Origin: Pseudopedobacter sp. | GTDB taxonomy: Bacteria; Bacteroidota; Bacteroidia; Sphingobacteriales; Sphingobacteriaceae | Reading direction: 5' to 3' | Assembly: GCA_014378285.1 (NCBI GenBank) | Contig: JACMNZ010000127.1 | Span: forward strand, 1 to 7,359 | Length of the DNA: 7,359 nucleotides | Shown here: positions 6,526-7,359 of the stretch, piece after piece | Numbering within the stretch: position 1 is the first letter of the stretch | Layout: each line of letters starts with the position of its first letter | Notes under the pieces: generated by a model | Databases searched by the model: none | Seen by the model: the letters and a program-made list of their open reading frames with translations, nothing else | Told to the model about the DNA's origin: nothing | Position numbers and translations under genes: made by a program

Positions 6526-6535
6526 AATTAAACCA

Positions 6536-6570
6536 TAAAAGAAGAGCTGCCTTTTGCAACTCTTCTTTTA
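6536..6570. terminator. Strong rho-independent terminator hairpin, likely bidirectional
   Basis: An 11-bp perfect stem pairs TAAAAGAAGAG (6536-6546) with CTCTTCTTTTA (6560-6570). After one C/A mismatch it continues with TGC/GCA (6548-6550 with 6556-6558) and a CTTTT loop. The T-rich right arm gives a U-tract when read from the plus strand, and the A-rich left arm does the same on the minus strand. It begins 10 bases after the lipoprotein stop and lies between convergent genes, so its main role is ending that transcript. It could also stop serS read-through. Confidence 0.85.
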
Positions 6571-6620
6571 ACTTAATCAAAAGCCGTTGTTTTATTTCAA
6601 AACAAAAAAGCCTTAATAAA

Positions 6621-6710
6621 ATTGAAATATAATATCTCAGAGACTTAGCCTGCTTTTTAAAAATTATCTTATAAAGAAATTAACATAAACCATCAGGCTA
6701 AAATTTCAAT
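6621..6710. repeat. Nested inverted repeat in the convergent spacer before serS
   Basis: Inner arms TTAGCCTG (6645-6652) and CAGGCTAA (6694-6701) are perfect 8-bp complements 41 bases apart. Outer arms ATTGAAAT (6621-6628) and ATTTCAAT (6703-6710) are also perfect, with 16 unpaired bases on one side and one on the other. The structure ends 10 bases from the serS stop, so on the minus strand it sits in the serS 3' region. It could be a loose terminator, a stability element or a repeat remnant. No T-run directly follows it on either strand, so it is not a standard terminator. Confidence 0.5.
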
Positions 6711-6720
6711 AATTTATTGT

Positions 6721-7359
6721 TTAACCAATAAAATCAAAACCTGTATAAGGTATCAAGCATTCTGGAACTTTGATTCCATATGCCGTTTGATAGTTTTCTA
6801 AAATAGCTGCTAAAATACGAGGCAAAGCCAAAGCACTTCCGTTTAAAGTATGTGGCAGTTGCGTTTTTCCTTCTTTACCCTTAAAACGTAATTTTAAACG
6901 GTTGCTTTGAAAAGTCTCGAAATTAGAAACAGAAGAAACCTCTAACCAACGTTCTTGTGCAGCACTGTAAACTTCCATATCATACGTTAATGCAGAAGTA
7001 AAACCCATATCGCCACCGCATAATCTTAAAACACGATATTGTAAGCCTAATTTTTGCAATAAATTTTGTACATGCAAACTCATTTGCTCTAAAACCTCGT
7101 AAGATTTATCTGGATGTACCACTTGTACAATCTCTACTTTATCAAATTGGTGTAAACGATTTAAACCACGTACGTGGGCACCATAAGAACCTGCTTCACG
7201 TCTAAAACATGGCGTATAACCACAATTTTTTACGGGCAATTCTTCTTCTTTTAAAATTACATCTCTGTAAAGATTAGTAACAGGAACTTCCGCAGTTGGA
7301 ATAAGGTATAAATTATCTAAGCCTACGTGATACATCTGTGCTTCTTTATCAGGCAATTG
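6721..7359 (-). CDS. serS: Seryl-tRNA synthetase, C-terminal half (N-terminus beyond window)
   Basis: The gene enters from the right edge; the frame is open through the last base (QLPDKEAQMYHVG), so the TTG at 7356 is an internal leucine, not a start. About 212 C-terminal codons are present, roughly half of the usual 420-430. The class II aminoacyl-tRNA synthetase core is intact: TAEVP at 7296-7282 (serine-binding region), motif 2 FRREAGSYGAHVRGLNRLHQF within about 7206-7129, LCGGDMGF, SSVSNFETFQ, and motif 3 HTLNGSALALPRILAAILEN within about 6855-6787. It charges tRNA-Ser, and tRNA-Sec in organisms that have it, with serine in the cytosol. The N-terminal coiled-coil arm that grips the tRNA long variable arm is outside the window. 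The SALALPR variant of motif 3 fits Bacteroidetes. It converges on the lipoprotein gene across a 195-base spacer holding two hairpins. Confidence 0.96.
   Translation of the reverse strand, partial: QLPDKEAQMYHVGLDNLYLIPTAEVPVTNLYRDVILKEEELPVKNCGYTPCFRREAGSYGAHVRGLNRLHQFDKVEIVQVVHPDKSYEVLEQMSLHVQNLLQKLGLQYRVLRLCGGDMGFTSALTYDMEVYSAAQERWLEVSSVSNFETFQSNRLKLRFKGKEGKTQLPHTLNGSALALPRILAAILENYQTAYGIKVPECLIPYTGFDFIG

Noticed and set aside
6587..6605. TTGTTTT / AAAACAA hairpin with a 5-base loop, considered as a second terminator.
   Set aside because: The stem has one G-C pair and would be very weak. It lies close to the much stronger hairpin at 6536-6570, and short A/T stems like this are common in the region.
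7354..7356. TTG as a start codon for the serS reading frame.
   Set aside because: The frame continues upstream to the window edge and the seryl-tRNA synthetase sequence is clearly in its middle here; the codon is an internal leucine.
1..7359. Searched for CRISPR arrays, tRNAs, insertion-sequence ends, toxin-antitoxin pairs and phage genes.
   Set aside because: No regularly spaced repeats, cloverleaf sequences, transposase-like proteins or small paired genes were seen.

Overview
This is an AT-rich window from a member of the Bacteroidetes, most likely Sphingobacteriaceae (Pedobacter-like). The basis is protein-level resemblance: the MlaE core, the MlaF-type D-loop reading EPNSGLDP, the seryl-tRNA synthetase motif 3, and the PspC / LiaF-like / RDD gene set all look like versions I know from that group. 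The genus is inferred and was not tested by any search. I see no transposase, integrase, CRISPR array, tRNA or rRNA. Base composition and codon choice look uniform by eye, so this reads as ordinary chromosome rather than an island.

Left part, minus strand (1-2821), in transcription order: a short-chain dehydrogenase/reductase (2821 to 2120), a PspC-domain membrane protein (2099 to 1563), a LiaF-like membrane protein with a beta-repeat C-terminal domain (1559 to 603), and a GYF_2-RDD membrane protein (602 to the window edge, nearly complete). Gaps are 20, 3 and 0 bases, so these four are probably co-transcribed. The last three form a compact envelope set resembling Psp/Lia stress modules, but no regulator gene is visible here.

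Middle part, plus strand: divergent from the SDR gene lie the permease (mlaE-like, from about 2904 to 3638) and ATPase (mlaF-like, 3635-4387) of an MCE-type lipid transporter, overlapping by ATGA. No MCE/MlaD substrate-binding gene follows. After a repeat-containing AT-rich spacer comes a RlmI/RlmK-like class I SAM-dependent methyltransferase without a PUA domain (4521-5411), then a predicted lipoprotein of unknown function (5473-6525) whose eight predicted beta strands and conserved polar residues suggest a secreted (beta/alpha)8 enzyme-like fold.

Right part: a 195-base convergent spacer holds a strong terminator hairpin (6536-6570) and a second, larger nested inverted repeat (6621-6710). 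It is followed on the minus strand by the C-terminal half of serS (6721 to the window edge), encoding seryl-tRNA synthetase.

Most of the window is recognisable housekeeping or envelope-maintenance content. The least explained items are the 5473-6525 lipoprotein, the nested inverted repeat at 6621-6710, and the identity of the MCE partner of the MlaEF pair. I did not find a clearly new multi-gene system.
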